The notes below the pieces were generated by a model that did no database searches, was not told where the DNA came from, and worked only from the letters and a program-made list of their open reading frames with translations. A stretch of DNA of 64,000 bases, from contig DHNY01000010.1 of assembly GCA_002409625.1 (NCBI GenBank), positions 124,001-188,000 of the forward strand, written 5' to 3'. Origin of the DNA: Anaerolineaceae bacterium UBA5404 (GTDB lineage Bacteria > Chloroflexota > Anaerolineae > Anaerolineales > Anaerolineaceae). Of this stretch, positions 1 through 8,314 are shown one piece after another. Every line of letters begins with the position of its first letter. The stretch's first letter is position 1. The position numbers were made by a program, and so were the translations under genes.

Positions 1-2
1 CA

Positions 3-344
3 TCTATCATCGCTTTTGATGAAGATGATACCAGTGATTTTTTGCCACATGCAGCCCAACGGTTGATAGAAACCATGCCACGCTTGGCAAATATCCGCAT
101 CCGTCGTACCTGGCGTGGAACTTACCCCATGACACCTGATGGCAATCCGATTTTTGGAGAATTTCCTGGCTTGGATGGTTTTATTCATGCCACCGGCACC
201 TGTGGTCAGGGTTTTATGCTTGGTCCGGGTATGGGATGGTACCTTAAGAGTTTGCTTACAAAGACTTTATCTGAGAATGAAAAAGACTGTCTTTATTCTC
301 TGCGTCTTGACCGTGATTATTCTATGCCAGAAAAGTTAATGTAA
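3..344 (+). CDS. FAD-dependent oxidoreductase (DAO family), C-terminal fragment
   Basis: The frame is open from base 3 and ends at TAA 342-344, so the 5' part lies outside the window. The visible 113 residues match the end of glycine/D-amino-acid oxidase type flavoproteins. The stretch RTWRGTYPMTPDGNPIFGE followed by GFIHATGTCGQGFMLGPGMG is the usual C-terminal block that closes over the FAD; the Gly-rich part contacts the flavin. The family oxidises amines or amino acids (sarcosine, glycine, proline types), but the substrate cannot be read from this fragment. The TTG at 42 is an internal codon, not a start. The next gene follows after about 20 bases. Confidence 0.75.
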   Translation, partial: SIIAFDEDDTSDFLPHAAQRLIETMPRLANIRIRRTWRGTYPMTPDGNPIFGEFPGLDGFIHATGTCGQGFMLGPGMGWYLKSLLTKTLSENEKDCLYSLRLDRDYSMPEKLM

Positions 345-366
345 GTTGTAGTATAGTTCTATTGAA

Positions 367-2562
367 ATGTTACTTAATCAGCTTTTAGCAAAAGCCCCAG
401 CCAGCTATTCACCCAGCGATAAAGCACTTATTAAAGATGCTTATCACTTTGCTGAGGAAGCTCATGCTGGTCAAACCCGTGCGAATGGACAGCCCTACCT
501 GACCCATTGCGTGGGTACTGCTGCCATTTTGCTTGAGATGGAGTTTTCGCCAAGCATGGTTGCCGCTGGACTTTTGCATGATGTGCTCATCGACACAGAT
601 ACCAAAGCCGAAACCTTGCATGAAAAATTTGGCGACACGGTAGCCCGCTTTGTTGAAGATGTCACCAAGATTACTGCATTGCCCCAACTTGCGCGTGCTG
701 ATCAAACCGAAGATGAACAAAGGGCATTTGAAGCTCAAGCGCCAATGACTCAATCCAAACTTACCGAAAACCTCTCTGAGTTTTTGCGGAAGATGCTTTT
801 GGCTATTGGTGATGACATTCGCGTGATTATCATCAAATTGGCTGATCGTGTGCACAATATGCGTACCTTGAATGCCCTACCACCTGCAAGACAAAAGAAA
901 ATTGCCAGGGATACGCTGGATGTGTATGCCCCATTAGCAAATCGACTGGGCATCTGGCAAATGAAGTGGGAACTGGAAGACCTCGGTTTTAGGTACACAG
1001 AACCAGAGAAATATCGTGAAATTGCTGAACATATCACCGCTAAAAGCGATAAACGCCAGGCTGAGATTGAACAAATCATCCACGAAATTGAGGAAATGCT
1101 TGCCAAATCTGGTGTTAAGTCCAATATTTATGGCAGACCTAAGCACATCTACTCCATTTACATGAAGATGCGCAACAAAGACAAGAGCTTTGATTCAATC
1201 CGTGACCTACGCGCATTAAGAATTATTGTTGAGGATATCGAAACCTGCTACAAGGTGCTAGGTATCGTGCATATGAACTATCAGCCTATTCCAGGTGAGT
1301 TTGACGATTATATCGCTGCAAAAAAGGAAAACAATTACCAGTCTTTGCATACAGCGATTATTTACAAAGATGGGAAGCCACTTGAAATTCAAATTCGCAC
1401 CTGGGAAATGCACAAAAACGCGGAATATGGCGTTGCTGCCCACTGGCGATATAAAGAGCAGGATGCGCACGTTTCAAGCAATTATGAAGCGAAATTGAAC
1501 GCGATGCGCAATCTCTTGGCATGGAGCCAGGAGTTTGAAGATACCCAGGAACTCAATGACCAGTTTAGAACAGATTCCTTCCGCGATCGCATTTACGCGC
1601 TTACCCCACTTGGCGATGTCATCGAATTGCCGGCTGGTGCAACCCCAATCGATTTTGCTTATCAGGTGCACACCGATGTTGGCAACCGTTGCCGTGGTGC
1701 AAAAATTAACGGCAAACTGGTCCCATTGAGTTACACCCTCAAAACAGGTGATCAGGTCGAAGTGCTCACTGCCAATCGAGGCGGACCCAGTCGGGACTGG
1801 CTAAATCCGAGTTTAGGCTTGGTAAAATCCAGCCGTTCCCGTGCAAAAATCAGGCAATGGTTTAAGCAGCAGGACCGTGATCAAAATCTTGCGCATGGCA
1901 AACTGCTTATTGAAAAAGAATTTAAACGGCTTGGTGTCAGTGACATTGACGTTGAAGAACTGGCAGCGCAGTTTAATGTCAAAAGTCTGGACGATTTCTA
2001 TGTTGCGGTGGGCTATGATGACATTCCCATAACGCGTGTTGTTGCCCGATTAGGCGACATGAAGCAAGCCAAATTGGGCGAACAGCCATTACTCATTGAA
2101 CAAGCCAAGCGCGAAGAAAAAACGGATTCAGTCCATGTGATGGGGCTTTCTGGCATGCTCACTCAAATGGCGCGTTGTTGTAACCCAATGCCTGGCGATT
2201 CGATTATCGGCTATATCACCAGAGGTCGAGGTGCTACTATTCACCGATCAAATTGCCCCAACGTGCTACGGGTGAAAGACGCTGAACGTTTAATTAATGT
2301 TTATTGGGGAACTGCTGAGAAAACCTATCCTATTCCCATTCAAATCAGCGCTTATGATCGTCAGGGATTGATGTCAGATATTTCTGGCGTGCTGGCTGGT
2401 GAGCCTGCTCGCTTGATAGACTTCTCAATGTCATCCCGTCAACATATTATGAAAGTCAACATGGTGCTTGAAGTGCCAGATATCACTGCGCTTAGTCGCA
2501 TTCTTGCCAGACTTGAAAACTTGCCCAATGTCATCGAAGCTATTCGCGTGGCACCGGGTTAA
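367..2562 (+). CDS. rel: Bifunctional-type RelA/SpoT (p)ppGpp synthetase/hydrolase
   Basis: This 731-aa protein has the full long RSH architecture: an N-terminal HD hydrolase domain (about 20-200), a synthetase domain (about 255-370, with YSIYMKM, DLRALRIIV, NNYQSLHT and EIQIRTWEMH), a TGS domain (about 405-465) and a C-terminal ACT domain (about 655-731). It makes the alarmone (p)ppGpp from GTP/GDP and ATP and normally also degrades it. HD-domain residues R38, H47, H71, D72 and the ADRVHNMR block are present. The HDxxED motif, however, reads HDVLID, with Ile75 where the catalytic Glu is expected. The synthetase looks intact. The only ATG-like start with full-length homology is at 367. There is no clear Shine-Dalgarno, and a TATAGT box ends 9 nt before the ATG. 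Confidence 0.95.
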   Translation: MLLNQLLAKAPASYSPSDKALIKDAYHFAEEAHAGQTRANGQPYLTHCVGTAAILLEMEFSPSMVAAGLLHDVLIDTDTKAETLHEKFGDTVARFVEDVTKITALPQLARADQTEDEQRAFEAQAPMTQSKLTENLSEFLRKMLLAIGDDIRVIIIKLADRVHNMRTLNALPPARQKKIARDTLDVYAPLANRLGIWQMKWELEDLGFRYTEPEKYREIAEHITAKSDKRQAEIEQIIHEIEEMLAKSGVKSNIYGRPKHIYSIYMKMRNKDKSFDSIRDLRALRIIVEDIETCYKVLGIVHMNYQPIPGEFDDYIAAKKENNYQSLHTAIIYKDGKPLEIQIRTWEMHKNAEYGVAAHWRYKEQDAHVSSNYEAKLNAMRNLLAWSQEFEDTQELNDQFRTDSFRDRIYALTPLGDVIELPAGATPIDFAYQVHTDVGNRCRGAKINGKLVPLSYTLKTGDQVEVLTANRGGPSRDWLNPSLGLVKSSRSRAKIRQWFKQQDRDQNLAHGKLLIEKEFKRLGVSDIDVEELAAQFNVKSLDDFYVAVGYDDIPITRVVARLGDMKQAKLGEQPLLIEQAKREEKTDSVHVMGLSGMLTQMARCCNPMPGDSIIGYITRGRGATIHRSNCPNVLRVKDAERLINVYWGTAEKTYPIPIQISAYDRQGLMSDISGVLAGEPARLIDFSMSSRQHIMKVNMVLEVPDITALSRILARLENLPNVIEAIRVAPG

Positions 2563-2645
2563 ACCATTTGACTTTACGGTTTCTAAATCCTAAGGTAAAA
2601 TGCCTTCGATTAAACATAAAAAAGACCAATTTTGGAGAAACAATT

Positions 2646-2903
2646 ATGGCGCCACGAGTTAGATGTCATTACCTAGATTGCGAATTTTTAGATCAGCGCT
2701 ATTGTAGTGCTGCTGCCATCGAGATCAATCCCGATAACGGTTGTTTGACATACCGCCCCACCGAGGATATTACTCCAGGTGCCGGCTGGGATGATGATGA
2801 AACTCTGGATGACTGGGAAGAGCTCGGCGAAGATGATGAAGATGATGAACTTTGGGTTAGCCTCGAGGATGAAGAAGAGGATGACCTGGATGATGATTAC
2901 TAA
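2646..2903 (+). CDS. Small Cys-containing acidic protein (DUF1540-like)
   Basis: The protein has 85 aa, starting at ATG 2646 behind TTGGAGAAA; the longer in-frame start at 2568 lacks a ribosome-binding site. The N-terminal half carries four spaced cysteines (C8, C13, C21, C32) with the pattern CHYLDC...YCSAAAIEI...GC. This resembles the small metal-binding-like DUF1540 fold (C..C......C.A..I.V...C). The C-terminal half is almost entirely Asp/Glu (about 25 acidic residues). The function is unknown. Cysteine spacing suggests a metal site, but no ligand is proven. The gene sits alone between rel and a hypothetical gene. Confidence 0.7.
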   Translation: MAPRVRCHYLDCEFLDQRYCSAAAIEINPDNGCLTYRPTEDITPGAGWDDDETLDDWEELGEDDEDDELWVSLEDEEEDDLDDDY

Positions 2904-2966
2904 AGCGGTATAATAAACTTAAGTTTTGCAAACTTTACAACAAGAAATAGAAGCCTGGAGGATATT

Positions 2967-3467
2967 ATGACCCAAGTCTATAAACCTATGATTGGACTCA
3001 ATGTCTATCTTGAACCCCAATTCCGTAAGGAAGTGATTGAAAAGGTCTACGCTAATATCCAAGAGCTTTCGGAAGATATTCGCCGCGATTTACTGCAAAT
3101 TACAAAAGAAGAGCTCAAAGTGTCTGGATTTAGAAATCCGATGCTCGCGCCGCTTGCTTTAAGGGTAAGAGCTGCGATTGAAAAATTTGAAAAAGAGTCC
3201 AGATTTACCAAACAAATTCTTGCAGCCTGGGCAGATTTGCACCGGGATGTGCATGAACCGGTATTATCTGGCTTAAAGGAGCTTGGATTTGAGGTTTTGG
3301 AAACTGCAGGAGTTTACCCTGACCCTGAGTTGGCTTTTGCATCGGGATGGCCAGAAGGTGTGAACTACGAACAACTTCACGAAACATTATCTAAAATTCC
3401 AGAGAATAAACTCACAAGTGATGAAAATGCCCTGCTTAGCATTTGGCTTACCGGTGTTTTACCATAA
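2967..3467 (+). CDS. Conserved hypothetical protein, mostly helical
   Basis: A 166-aa soluble protein without recognisable catalytic motifs, signal peptide or membrane segment. A good ribosome-binding site (CCTGGAGGATATT) precedes ATG 2967, and a TATAAT box lies at 2909-2914. The N-terminal 95 residues are predicted amphipathic helix (VIEKVYANIQELSEDIRRDL, ALRVRAAIEKFEKE). The C-terminal part holds GWPEGVNYEQLHETLSKIP. It lies 22 bases before the Asp23-family gene and nusB and is probably co-transcribed with them. I do not recognise the family; a link to translation or envelope stress is only suggested by its neighbours. Confidence 0.7.
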   Translation: MTQVYKPMIGLNVYLEPQFRKEVIEKVYANIQELSEDIRRDLLQITKEELKVSGFRNPMLAPLALRVRAAIEKFEKESRFTKQILAAWADLHRDVHEPVLSGLKELGFEVLETAGVYPDPELAFASGWPEGVNYEQLHETLSKIPENKLTSDENALLSIWLTGVLP

Positions 3468-3489
3468 GCTATGCGCAACTAAGGAGAAT

Positions 3490-3825
3490 ATGGAACACGA
3501 AACCACATTTACAACCAAAATTGATCCTTCGGTACTTTACACCATTGCCCGTTTAACGACCATGGCAACACCGGGTGTAAGTCAATTTGCCCCTGTTTCT
3601 TTTGGCGCCAACAAGCTCGCTCAGGAAAATCAAGGTTTAAAAATTGAAATCGAAGATACAAAGATTTATATCGATTTGTACATCATTACCGAAGTTGAGG
3701 AAAATGTTCGCCTTGTTGCTGAAACGGTACAAGCCCGGGTCAATCGGGCGATAACCGACATGGTTGGCATGGAAGTTGCTAATATCAACGTACACATTAC
3801 AGATATAGATTTGAAAGCAGCTTAA
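3490..3825 (+). CDS. Asp23/Gls24 family envelope stress protein
   Basis: A 111-aa protein starting at ATG 3490 directly after AAGGAG (3481-3486); the in-frame upstream start at 3418 would overlap the previous gene and has no SD. The Asp23 pattern is clear: ISPxV-type start (KIDPSVLYTIARLTTMATPGV), then IEIEDTKIYIDLYIITE and a C-terminal VNRAITDMVGMEVANINVHI segment. The family associates with the membrane or envelope in Gram-positive-type bacteria; in Bacilli a paralogue (YqhY) sits beside nusB. Here too nusB follows after one base, so the neighbourhood is conserved. The biochemical role is not established. Confidence 0.85.
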   Translation: MEHETTFTTKIDPSVLYTIARLTTMATPGVSQFAPVSFGANKLAQENQGLKIEIEDTKIYIDLYIITEVEENVRLVAETVQARVNRAITDMVGMEVANINVHITDIDLKAA

Positions 3826-3826
3826 C

Positions 3827-4255
3827 ATGAAATCAAGAACCAAGGCACGTTTTGTTGCCTTACAATCCCTTTATGAATTAGACCTTACCGACCATTCTTT
3901 GGGCGATGTCCTTTTGGAACGTGCCGAAGAGTTTTCTTTGTCTCCCAGTGAATATGATTTTGCACAAATCTTAGCCAAAGGTGTTTTGGACAATAGCGAA
4001 AACCTTGATTTGCTCATTTCTGAACATGCCCCCGAATGGCCACTGGATCAGGTTGCGGTTATTGACCGCAATATTTTACGCATTGCGCTTTGGGAAGTAG
4101 CATACTATCGTAAAACACCTCTCAAAGTTGGTATTAACGAGGCTGTCGAACTGGCGAAACTTTTTGGTACAGATAGTTCACCAAGGTTTATCAACGGTGT
4201 TCTGGGGAGTTTAGCTGGAAACATGAATAAAATACTTAACGCGATTGAAAATTGA
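3827..4255 (+). CDS. nusB: Transcription antitermination factor NusB
   Basis: The 142-aa length is typical for NusB. The N-terminal KARFVALQSLYELDLT matches the family signature (R..A.Q.LYq.e), and the C-terminal DRNILRIALWE...TPLKVGINEAVELAKLFGT is the strongly conserved second half. NusB binds boxA RNA with NusE/S10 and promotes antitermination in rRNA operons. It starts one base after the Asp23-family stop and its TGA overlaps a possible TTG start of the next gene, so the three genes are probably co-transcribed. Confidence 0.95.
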   Translation: MKSRTKARFVALQSLYELDLTDHSLGDVLLERAEEFSLSPSEYDFAQILAKGVLDNSENLDLLISEHAPEWPLDQVAVIDRNILRIALWEVAYYRKTPLKVGINEAVELAKLFGTDSSPRFINGVLGSLAGNMNKILNAIEN

Positions 4256-4260
4256 CTCCT

Positions 4261-6672
4261 ATGAACCTTCCTAAACCTATAAAAACGTTCGCCTTTTTGC
4301 TCTGTCTTGTTGTGGTGTTCAATCTCACAGCATGCGGTCTCCAAATCAAACAAAAAGGACAGGTTCAACCAATAAAACCTGCACATGTTCCAAATACAAT
4401 TGAAAAGCTTCGTCAGGTTCCGGTGTTTTTTACAGTAGATGCACCGTCTGTCGCTTTTGATGGTTTTGAGCTCGCCCTGGATATTCTTGATGATCTCAGT
4501 GGCTACCAGGATAACATCCGTCGTTACCCGATGCAGAATGTAAGCGAAAATCGATATGAGGTCAGCATCCTTTTGGATGAGGGTTTTGACATTCGCTACC
4601 GTTATACAATGATTCAACCCGAAGAAGCGCATGAAACCGATGCAAACGGAAAAAATGTCGCATTTCGCTTGGCTATCGCTGAAAAAGATCTAACAATTAA
4701 TGACAAGATTCAGAACTGGATGCGTGAACCCAGCGATCAGGCAAGGGGTATTTTGACAGGCGTCCTGAGGGATGCAAAAAGTCAAGCCGGTATTCCAGAT
4801 GTGCTTATCAGTATTGCTGGCAGGCAAACTTTTACAGACATGACCGGTACCTTCCGAATTGAAAACCTGCCAGAGGGAACTTACAATTTGGTTGCTTATG
4901 CTGTAAACGGCGCTTATCCAAGTTTGCAACAAAAAGCAATTATCGCAACAAACAGTACCACAAAAGTTGATGTAAGCCTGGAGCCTTTAAACAAAGTGAG
5001 CGTTCAATTTCAGGTGAAGCCTTCAGCTGAAACAATTGGCGTTCCCATCAGGTTGGTAGGTAATTTCCTGGGTTCGGGTGCCTATTATGGCAAGGACTAT
5101 GCTCAAGCAGGAAGTTATGCCTCACTAATGCCCTTGCTTGACCAGGTAGAAGCAGAGTCGTATGAGATAAACCTGGATCTTTACGCGGGTTCTGCATTTA
5201 GATATCGCTACACCTTGGGAAACGGCTATATAAATGCTGAGCGCTCGGGTGAAGGCTTGCTGGTTACGCGCAGCTTTATTGTTCCTAAATCCTCCACTAC
5301 GGTAAAGGATGAGATAACCGGATGGCGGGCAAACGCACAAACACCCATCACAATAAATGTTGACGCACCGGTCAATATGCCTCAAAATGAGCTAGTTTCA
5401 GTGCAAGTTAAACGTAATCAATGGGATCAAGCTATTCCGATGTGGCATGTTGCGGATAATAAGTGGATGTTTTTGCTTTACGGTAATGGGCAAGATGTGG
5501 GCAGTGAGTTACGTTTTTGTCGTAACAATGAGTGTGCCTTGGCTTCCGATGAAACAACACTAAATCAGCCTCTTCAGGTAAATTTCTTTGAAACCGTAGA
5601 TATTGATTATCAGATCACGAAATGGCATAACTGGGAAGATGGCGGTGTTTCAACATTGCCAAAAGTTGAGTCTGGTTTTCAAGTCAACACAACGGGTATT
5701 GAACTTATCAAAGAGTTCAACGCCGGTGACCTTCCCTACATGATAAATCATCTAAGAGCAATAAGAGAAAATGGGGTAAATTGGCTTATCCTTCAACCGG
5801 TATGGGACGTGCTCTTAAGCAATGATTCACCTATTCTTGTTCCTTCCAGCGAGCATTTTATCCTCTTCCAGGAACTTGGGGAATTGGCTGAGGCAGCCAA
5901 AGCAAAAGGGATGAAAGTTTCGGTATATCCGAAGTTGAATTTCCCTGCCCATGCGGAGGAATGGTGGAACCTGGCATCGCGCAGTGAGCAATGGTGGCAA
6001 AGGTGGTACCAGGAATACGCGCATTTCCTGAATAATTTCGCCGTTTTTTCTGAAACTTTTAAGCTCGATCACTTTATCATTAGCGAAAATGATTTGAAAT
6101 TTACTTATCCAAACGGTTTACAGGATCAGGGTGCGCAATTAGGAACCCCTGAACATGCCACAGAAACCTGGCAAAGCATGCTTGATCAAGTAAAAGGTGC
6201 CTATTCCGGGGAAGTGTTATGGGCAAGTCTTGTGCATGATTTGCCGGAAATTGGTTTTCTGGATCGCGTTAATGGCTATTATGTCCTTATTAATTATTCA
6301 GATGAAAGCCATGATGCCCAAAGTCTTTCTCAGACGCTTAATCAGGTTCTTTTACCATTTCATCAAAGGAATCAGAAGAAGATTTACATTGGCATCAACA
6401 TACCTGCCCTATCTACGGAGGCAATGGAGTATACTGACCATATGGAACCTATTTCATCGACATCGAAAAATGGCGATGGTAGCTTTGTGGATTTGAACTT
6501 GCAAGCTGATCTTTATAAAGTTTTTACTTGCAATCTCAAATCATTGGATTGGATCGGCGGTGTTAGCACGCGTGGATTCAACCTTGGTATAGCTTTAACA
6601 GATATGTCATCGTCCATCTTTGGAAAACCGGCGATGATTGAATTTTTAAATTGCATGAACAATACACAATAG
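4261..6672 (+). CDS. Large secreted lipoprotein with carboxypeptidase-regulatory-like and glycosidase-like domains
   Basis: An 803-aa protein starting at ATG 4261 (TTG 4252 overlapping nusB is possible). The N-terminus is a lipoprotein signal with lipobox LTAC (Cys about 26). Around residues 160-245 lies a CarboxypepD_reg-like beta sandwich (GVLRDAKSQAGIPDVLISI, GTFRIENLPEGTYNLVAY). Two flanking regions with RYRYT blocks look like repeated starch-binding-type sandwiches (about 55-155 and 250-350). The C-terminal third (about 470-800) looks like a TIM-barrel glycosidase-related domain: LRAIRENGVNWLILQPVW, AKAKGMKVSVYPKLNFP, DHFIISEND. It is likely a surface carbohydrate-binding or -processing lipoprotein; catalytic acids are not certain. 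Confidence 0.7.
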   Translation: MNLPKPIKTFAFLLCLVVVFNLTACGLQIKQKGQVQPIKPAHVPNTIEKLRQVPVFFTVDAPSVAFDGFELALDILDDLSGYQDNIRRYPMQNVSENRYEVSILLDEGFDIRYRYTMIQPEEAHETDANGKNVAFRLAIAEKDLTINDKIQNWMREPSDQARGILTGVLRDAKSQAGIPDVLISIAGRQTFTDMTGTFRIENLPEGTYNLVAYAVNGAYPSLQQKAIIATNSTTKVDVSLEPLNKVSVQFQVKPSAETIGVPIRLVGNFLGSGAYYGKDYAQAGSYASLMPLLDQVEAESYEINLDLYAGSAFRYRYTLGNGYINAERSGEGLLVTRSFIVPKSSTTVKDEITGWRANAQTPITINVDAPVNMPQNELVSVQVKRNQWDQAIPMWHVADNKWMFLLYGNGQDVGSELRFCRNNECALASDETTLNQPLQVNFFETVDIDYQITKWHNWEDGGVSTLPKVESGFQVNTTGIELIKEFNAGDLPYMINHLRAIRENGVNWLILQPVWDVLLSNDSPILVPSSEHFILFQELGELAEAAKAKGMKVSVYPKLNFPAHAEEWWNLASRSEQWWQRWYQEYAHFLNNFAVFSETFKLDHFIISENDLKFTYPNGLQDQGAQLGTPEHATETWQSMLDQVKGAYSGEVLWASLVHDLPEIGFLDRVNGYYVLINYSDESHDAQSLSQTLNQVLLPFHQRNQKKIYIGINIPALSTEAMEYTDHMEPISSTSKNGDGSFVDLNLQADLYKVFTCNLKSLDWIGGVSTRGFNLGIALTDMSSSIFGKPAMIEFLNCMNNTQ

Positions 6673-6687
6673 GAGATTGATTAATAA

Positions 6688-8286
6688 ATGACCAACACCG
6701 AGCAAACAAGCATTCAAAAAGAAATGGAAAGAATTGGCTTAGGCCAGGTTAAGGAATACTATTACAACCTGGATAAGGCTGCAATCGTGACCCACGGCAT
6801 CGCCAATGGCGAAGGTAAATTAACAAATGCCGGCGCATTCGTGGTTGATACTTCCCCATTTACTGGACGTTCGCCTAACGACAAATATTTGGTTCAAAAT
6901 GATGATCCGGATCTTTGGTTTGCAACTGGTACAGAAGAAATTGATGACGCCAAGTATCAGGTCCTAAAATCCAAGCTCCTCGCTAAAATGAACACGCAAC
7001 GACTTTATGTTCGTGATGTTTTAGCAGGTGCTGACCCAGAGCATGCCACTCGCATTCGTATTATCACCGATAATGCTACCCAAAGTTTGGCTGCCTCAAA
7101 CATGTTTATCCCCCACAAGGGTGAGCCTCACATTGATCCTGACTTGACCATTTATGTGTCAAACGATTTTTCGGCAGATCCTGAAGCTGATGGACTGCGT
7201 TCACCGGCAATGGTTGTGCTCAACTTTGATGACAAAGCCGTGTTAATCGGTTTAACCCGTTATGCAGGCGAGATTAAAAAATCCGTTTTCACCTTTATGA
7301 ACTATGTTTTGCCCAAGAAAGGCATTCTTTCTTTGCACTGTTCAGCAAACAAGGCGAAGAACGGCGATGTGGCACTCTTCTTTGGTCTTAGCGGAACTGG
7401 CAAGACCACCCTTTCTTCTGACCAGGAACGTGCTCTAATCGGCGATGACGAACATGGTTGGAGCGATAACGGTATCTTCAACTTTGAAGGTGGATGTTAT
7501 GCCAAAACGATTCGCATCAATCCTAAGTATGAACCCCTGGTTTGGGAAGCCATCAATCGCTTTGGCGCGATGATCGAAAATGTGCCATTGGACGAAGATC
7601 ACAACCCTGACTTCAACTCCAACGTCATTACAGAAAATACACGTGCCAGCTATCCACTGCATTACATCGAAAACTTTGAGCCAAGCGGACAAGGCGGACA
7701 TCCCAATCACATTTTCTTCTTAACCGCTGATGCTTTTGGCGTAATGCCACCTTTGGCACGCTTGAGCAACGATCAGGCGATGTATTATTTCCTGAGCGGT
7801 TATACTTCGAAGCTCGCCGGAACCGAACGAGGTCTTGGTGATAAACCCCAGGCAACCTTCTCAACCTGTTTTGGTGCGCCTTTCTTGCCCATCAAACCTT
7901 CAATTTACGCTGAATTGCTGTCAGAACGACTGGAAAAACACGGAACAAAAGTTTGGCTCTTGAACACTGGCTGGGCTGGTGGTGGTTTTGGTGTTGGCGA
8001 ACGCATCGCTTTACCTCTAACCCGCGCTATGATTGAAGCCGTTTTGAGTGGCTCTCTGGACGATACACCCACCCACACGCATCCCATTTTCAATATCGAA
8101 ATTCCGAATGAGGTTGCTGGTGTGCCCGATGACGTGCTCAACCCTGAAAAATCCTGGGCAGATTATGAAGCTTATAAAGCCGAAGCCAATGGTTTGGCTG
8201 AGCAGTTCATCAAGAACTTTGCAAAATACGAAGATTCAGTTTCAGAAAGTGTTACAAAATCTGGTCCTAAAATTTTGAAGGATTAG
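6688..8286 (+). CDS. pckA: Phosphoenolpyruvate carboxykinase (ATP)
   Basis: A 532-aa enzyme of normal length interconverting oxaloacetate plus ATP and PEP plus CO2 plus ADP. Key elements are visible: GRSPNDKY (about 60-67), the kinase P-loop GLSGTGKTTLS (about 233-243), the metal-binding IGDDEHGW directly after it, NFEGGCYAK, and the C-terminal GWAGGGFGVGERI. An AGGAG ribosome-binding site (6671-6675) lies before ATG 6688, 15 bases after the lipoprotein stop. In an anaerobe it may work in either direction, gluconeogenic or CO2-fixing. Confidence 0.97.
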   Translation: MTNTEQTSIQKEMERIGLGQVKEYYYNLDKAAIVTHGIANGEGKLTNAGAFVVDTSPFTGRSPNDKYLVQNDDPDLWFATGTEEIDDAKYQVLKSKLLAKMNTQRLYVRDVLAGADPEHATRIRIITDNATQSLAASNMFIPHKGEPHIDPDLTIYVSNDFSADPEADGLRSPAMVVLNFDDKAVLIGLTRYAGEIKKSVFTFMNYVLPKKGILSLHCSANKAKNGDVALFFGLSGTGKTTLSSDQERALIGDDEHGWSDNGIFNFEGGCYAKTIRINPKYEPLVWEAINRFGAMIENVPLDEDHNPDFNSNVITENTRASYPLHYIENFEPSGQGGHPNHIFFLTADAFGVMPPLARLSNDQAMYYFLSGYTSKLAGTERGLGDKPQATFSTCFGAPFLPIKPSIYAELLSERLEKHGTKVWLLNTGWAGGGFGVGERIALPLTRAMIEAVLSGSLDDTPTHTHPIFNIEIPNEVAGVPDDVLNPEKSWADYEAYKAEANGLAEQFIKNFAKYEDSVSESVTKSGPKILKD

Positions 8287-8314
8287 TTTTTGACTTTTTG
8301 AGAAAGGACAGTTT

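Noticed and set aside
54..344. A separate small protein starting at TTG 42
   Set aside because: The frame is open to the window edge and the sequence is the C-terminus of a known flavoprotein family.
409..855. A 148-codon minus-strand frame
   Set aside because: Antisense to the Rel hydrolase domain.
2568..2645. Longer N-terminus for the small acidic Cys protein
   Set aside because: The added residues are basic and of random appearance, and the SD sits before the later ATG at 2646.
4105..4632. A 175-codon minus-strand frame
   Set aside because: Antisense to the nusB end and the lipoprotein start, both of which have clear family support.
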